Under the pieces are notes generated by a model. It was not told the origin of the DNA. It did no database searches and saw only the letters and a program-made list of their open reading frames with translations. Position numbers and translations under genes: made by a program. Source: Tolypeutes matacus (lineage: Eukaryota; Chordata; Mammalia; Cingulata; Chlamyphoridae). Taken from it: a stretch of DNA of 64,000 bases. Location of the stretch: contig JAKSZT010038599.1 of assembly GCA_026826555.1 (NCBI GenBank), positions 5,774,252 to 5,838,251 on the forward strand, read 5' to 3'. Below, piece after piece: positions 61,019 through 64,000 of this stretch (the first letter of the stretch is position 1; each line of letters begins with the position of its first letter).

Positions 61019-61248
61019 AAAAGTAAAATTGGGGGAAGCGGCTGTGGCTCAATCAGTAGGGCTCCCGTTTACCATATGGGAGGCCCTGGGTTCGGTTCCC
61101 GGGGCCTCCTGGTGAAGGTAAAGCCCGCCTGCACGGCGTGGTTAGCTGACCCAGCGAGCATAAGCAGCAAGGGGGGGATAAATGAATAAATAAATAAAAT
61201 CTTTAAAAAATAAAAATAAAAAAAATAAAAAAATAAAAGTAAAATTGG
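61019..61248 (+). mobile_element. tRNA-derived SINE, long type (DAS-like), with TSDs
   Basis: Body 61033-61234, flanked by exact AAAAGTAAAATTGG at 61019-61032 and 61235-61248. tRNA-like head with A box 'gtggctcaatcagtaggg' and B box 'gggttcggttcccgg', a GC-rich tRNA-unrelated part ('cccgcctgcacggcgtggtt') and an A-rich tail ('aaaaaataaaaataaaaaaa'). Exact 14-bp duplications and retained CpGs make it the youngest-looking insertion in the window. The tRNA head is not a tRNA gene. Confidence 0.92.
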
Positions 61249-61829
61249 TAACATAAACCTCTATTTTAATATCTTATTTAACATAAATTCATTATCTGAA
61301 TAAATAGCAATCTGTCAAAACAACACAATGATAATTTTATATTTTTCTATTAAATAGAAATAATGTATATATTGTCTAAGTCATTTAAGTACAGATTACC
61401 TGCAATTACATTTTGCAGCAAACAACATAACACTAACTCCATAAATGCAAACATAATAAATTAGTAAAATTTGAACAGAATTTTATTGTTAGTTTTCATC
61501 AGTTATCAATTGACAACAATTAATGTCATAATTTAAAATTTTTCTTTAAAATTAATTAAAAACTAGCAAAAGTATTTGCTAAAATGTGTTTTAAATATGT
61601 CACTTCCCCCAATCTGTATTTTACAAAAAGTGTTTGTTCTTTATAAACTAAAACTTTGCATCAGAATAAAAGTGATTTAAAAGAGGACTCCTTGGAAGGA
61701 ACAAAAAACGATTTATGATTATGTTATAAAAGGCTAACTGCCAACATTACACATATAATTAAAATATATGCTATACTGAAAACAGTGACAAATTATGCCG
61801 TACTTATATTACAGGATTGAATATCCTAC

Positions 61830-61917
61830 TTCTGATGACATGAATATACTCTAAGTGGTTAACCAACTTTCCCAGGTCATTCAGTTCAAACTTAATTACT
61901 CTTTGAAGAAATTAACT
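61830..61917. repeat. 88-bp direct duplication, copy 2
   Basis: Matches 60923-61010 at 87 of 88 bases (only catGcag against catTcag). The copy at 60923 sits in a longer MIR while this one lacks MIR flanks, so this is the derived copy. Confidence 0.9.
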
Positions 61918-62089
61918 GTATTAATTAATAATCAGAGTAGGATTGAGCAGTTCCTACTCCTTGGGTTTTATTCAAGAACTAACCTGAGGAAATCTTTTCT
62001 AATTTCTGTATATGACTTCCAAGGTCATCCTTAACACCAATATGCAGATGGAAAAGAGAGAAAAAAGAAGTGTGGAAGTTTATAAAGTG

Positions 62090-62365
62090 TCTTCAAACTT
62101 ATTTGATATCCCTACCTCAGGGTGTGAGTCCTATGTGCCCACCTTTTGAACCTGAATAGAATTCAACCAATAAAGAATGGTTGCCTCTCTGTGGCTTCTG
62201 AGTCGGTTCAGAAAAGGAGATGCCAATTCAGGTTCTCCACTCAAAAAATGGCAAGCTAAACCCCTCCCAAATCCCTGACACACAGGATATTGAGAAAAGT
62301 CAGATGATTATTTTAAGCTGCTAATTTTTGAGAGTAATTATTTTAATGCTGCAAAAGTAATCATG
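62090..62365 (+). mobile_element. Decayed LTR-like repeat (old MaLR/MER type)
   Basis: 'atccctgacacacaggatat', 'ttattttaagctgctaattt' and 'ttttaatgctgcaaaagtaa' resemble the 3' end of old mammalian LTRs ('..taagccactaagttttggggtaattt..'). No clear ends. Confidence 0.4.
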
Positions 62366-62700
62366 AGAATAACACAGGAAGTTTCCATGAACCACATCTG
62401 AGAGACGCACACTTAACTTCCATTTGCATATCATTCAGGAACACAGCCACACATACCTGAAGAGTATATTGGAATATGTTATCCAGCTACATGTTCAAAA
62501 AGATTAAGGAGAACATGAATTTGACAAGCATCTGCTATAGTATGTATTATATTTTTGTTTTGATAGGAAGGGATGAATAAGCCAGTCAGAGCTTATATAC
62601 TGCCTATATTTTATTGGTTAGATTCTTCTTCTTTAGTACATTAAGAAAGAGGGTAAGACATAAAATTAGTAGTGAACAATCACTCAGTATTTACCACTGT
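62366..62700. other. AT-rich non-coding DNA
   Basis: Nothing recognised. This is the flank in which the left target-site duplication of the U4/L1 retrocopy should lie, just before the T run at 62704. Confidence 0.5.
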
Positions 62701-62703
62701 AAC

Positions 62704-62723
62704 TTTTTTTTTTTTTTTTTTTT
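62704..62723 (-). other. Poly(A) tail of the U4/L1 chimera (T run on plus)
   Basis: Twenty T in a row on the plus strand, i.e. A20 on the strand of the chimera. Between it and the L1 tail module lie about 115 bp of AT-rich sequence (62724-62838), including (TA)n. Confidence 0.75.
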
Positions 62724-63930
62724 ATGGGTAAAAATCAAAATTCTCACAATACATACAAACATTTGTAAAATGATATATAAATATATATGCATATATGTGT
62801 ATTTGCATACAAAAATGTTATTTATATATATATATATACATATATTTTAAGAGGTGCTTAGATTACCTAAAATATTATACGGAACCCACTCGGATTCCCA
62901 TGTTGCCCACCTCCCACACCTCCCACCACATCCAACACAAACATCTCCCATAGTGTGGCCCACCAACCTCAATGAACTTACACCTCCTGGAGCCTTGCCA
63001 CCAACCATAGACCACAGTTCACACTGTAGACCACACTCTCTCCCACTCAGTTCTGAGTGGTGTGTGCTGATTTAAAATGGCCTACATCCATTGCCACAAC
63101 AGTACTCAGGACAACCTCCAACTCCCAAAGAAGCCCCTGTGTTTCAACTGCTCATCCCCTCCCTACCCAAAAAACTGTCAAGTGGCCACTGGCTCCACCT
63201 CATTGTTATAATTTCTTGCATTGCAAGAATCACCATATGTGAGCAAGAGAATACCATCAAGTCCACTCTAGTCCATAGTTCTACCCCCAATCCAGAGGCG
63301 ACTGGGATGGTGATGTCCATTCCAACTCCAAGTGAGAGAGGGCTTATATCCCATGGATATGGTGGGTGGGATGATCCTGCCTGCTGATGCAGGCCCTCTC
63401 CATTCCCTGGGATGGCCATTTCCCATCGTTGTCTCCTCACCAGGTGACTTGGATGAGTCCATTGAGCTGTAGGGTAGGAGTTGCAGCTCCACCTAGATTT
63501 CATGCACACCTGGCACATAGGTAGGTGGGAGGCTTCAGTCTCTGGAAGTATACCTAAGAAACTCCAGCATCACATGTAGGTTTGAATAGAAGGGACTGGT
63601 GAACCATGTGCAGGGAGGACTTATTTGAGTCTAATTCTGTCACTCTCAGGAGCACAGATTACAAAATAGAACCCACTGATAAGGCATCAGTCTCTGGGGC
63701 TATCCCCCCTTATATAAGACCAGGGTGTCTCCGGAGCTCTCAGGAACCCCACTGAGTGGGGTGATAGGCACTTAGATGTTCTATGAGCTCCTACGGAGGT
63801 GTGCGTAAGAGTTACCTCTGGGATGACCTCCCGACTCTCTTTGAAGTCTCTTAGCCACTTGAACTCATTTGTCTTTACCGTTTCCCCCTTTTATTCAAGG
63901 TCTTTTTCCAGTTGTGTTGCCAGTTGGCAC
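62724..63930 (-). mobile_element. L1 3' UTR part of the U4/L1 chimera
   Basis: Minus strand, from 'gtgccaactggcaacacaac' at 63930 through 'ttcaagtggctaagagactt' and 'atggactagagtggacttga' to '...ggtaatctaagcacctctta' at about 62842. It follows, in order and length (about 1.09 kb), the second half of the L1 3' UTR at about 13925-15000 and 26525-27610. It retains more GC-rich and CpG sequence than those copies. Open frames on both strands at 62854-63518 are UTR shadows. Confidence 0.85.
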
Positions 63931-64000
63931 TTGGGAAAAGTTTTCAATTAGCAATAATCGTGCCTCGGATAAACCTCATTGGCTACGATACTGCCACTGC
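63931..64000 (-). ncRNA. U4 snRNA 5' part (retrocopy, fused to L1), cut by window edge
   Basis: The minus strand from 64000 reads 'gcagtggcagtatcgtagcc', 'aatgaggtttatccgaggca', 'cgattattgctaattgaaaa', 'cttttcccaa'. This is U4 spliceosomal RNA nucleotides 9-78 against the human sequence as I know it, with one difference (position 48, G to A in a CpG). It covers the stem II region and the 5' stem-loop that pair with U6 and bind the 15.5K protein. The rest of U4, with the Sm site and 3' stem-loops, is absent: L1 UTR follows directly. Nucleotides 1-8 would lie beyond the window. No U4 promoter can be assessed, and as a fused half RNA it is a retropseudogene, not a working snRNA. Confidence 0.9.

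Noticed and set aside
61033..61110. tRNA-like sequence with A and B boxes
   Set aside because: Part of a SINE with A-rich tail and target-site duplications. No intact acceptor stem or anticodon arm that would support a tRNA gene.
63931..64000. A functional U4 snRNA gene at the edge
   Set aside because: Only nt 9-78 are visible and L1 sequence replaces the Sm site and 3' stem-loops, so it cannot make a working U4.

Overview
The window is mammalian genomic DNA that is almost entirely interspersed repeats. I found no intact cellular protein gene, no rRNA or tRNA gene, no CRISPR array and no bacterial-type signal. It is AT-rich, intron/intergenic-like sequence full of LINE-1, ERVL/MaLR-type LTR elements, tRNA-derived SINEs with a tRNA-like head of the kind I associate with armadillo and sloth (DAS-type), and old mammal-wide MIR/L2 pieces. 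The dominant LTR families (beginning TGTGGCAGTTTGA or TGTGGTGGTTTGAAGC) together with that SINE type point to a xenarthran (sloth, armadillo or anteater). The lineage call is inference from recalled repeat types, not a search.

Layout. 0-8 kb: mostly unique AT-rich DNA with an L2 tail, a solo LTR (1793-2437), a processed retrocopy of an unidentified mRNA 3' end (3201-3827, minus, with target-site duplications), an (AAAT)n microsatellite and a second solo LTR with perfect 5-bp duplications (7241-7827). 8.5-15 kb: a twin-primed (inverted) old L1 and a longer sense L1 with a large ORF2 deletion and a very long 3' UTR that contains its tail module twice. 17.9-22.5 kb: an antisense LTR, an ERVL dUTPase-region fragment, a short MaLR-like provirus (LTR, about 1.5 kb internal, LTR) and another solo LTR. 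24.2-33.4 kb: a near full-length antisense L1 whose 3' part was hit by an LTR, which was hit by a younger L1 3' end, which was hit by a SINE; another SINE sits in the ORF2 3' part. 37.8-46.8 kb: an antisense ERVL provirus with both LTRs, a polypurine tract and recognisable reverse transcriptase and integrase remnants, itself carrying a complete MaLR-like provirus and two solo LTRs, all inside an ancient repeat. 47-62 kb: more LTRs, MIRs, an L1 3' end, a SINE and a striking 88-bp local duplication.

The most notable object is at the right edge. On the minus strand, 64000 down to 63931 matches nucleotides 9-78 of U4 spliceosomal snRNA (one difference seen against the human sequence as I recall it), fused directly to the middle of the same L1 3' UTR found at 13.9 kb and 26.5 kb, and running to a poly(A) at 62704-62723. 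This looks like a chimeric retrocopy made by L1 reverse transcriptase switching template from L1 RNA to U4 RNA. U6/L1 chimeras are the well known class; a U4/L1 one is rarer.

Nothing here works as a gene circuit. The functional story is layered retrotransposition: L1 machinery made the retrocopy, the SINE insertions and the U4 chimera, and ERVL-type machinery made the LTR elements. All coding remnants carry stops or deletions. Retroviral remnants are described only as broken fossils.
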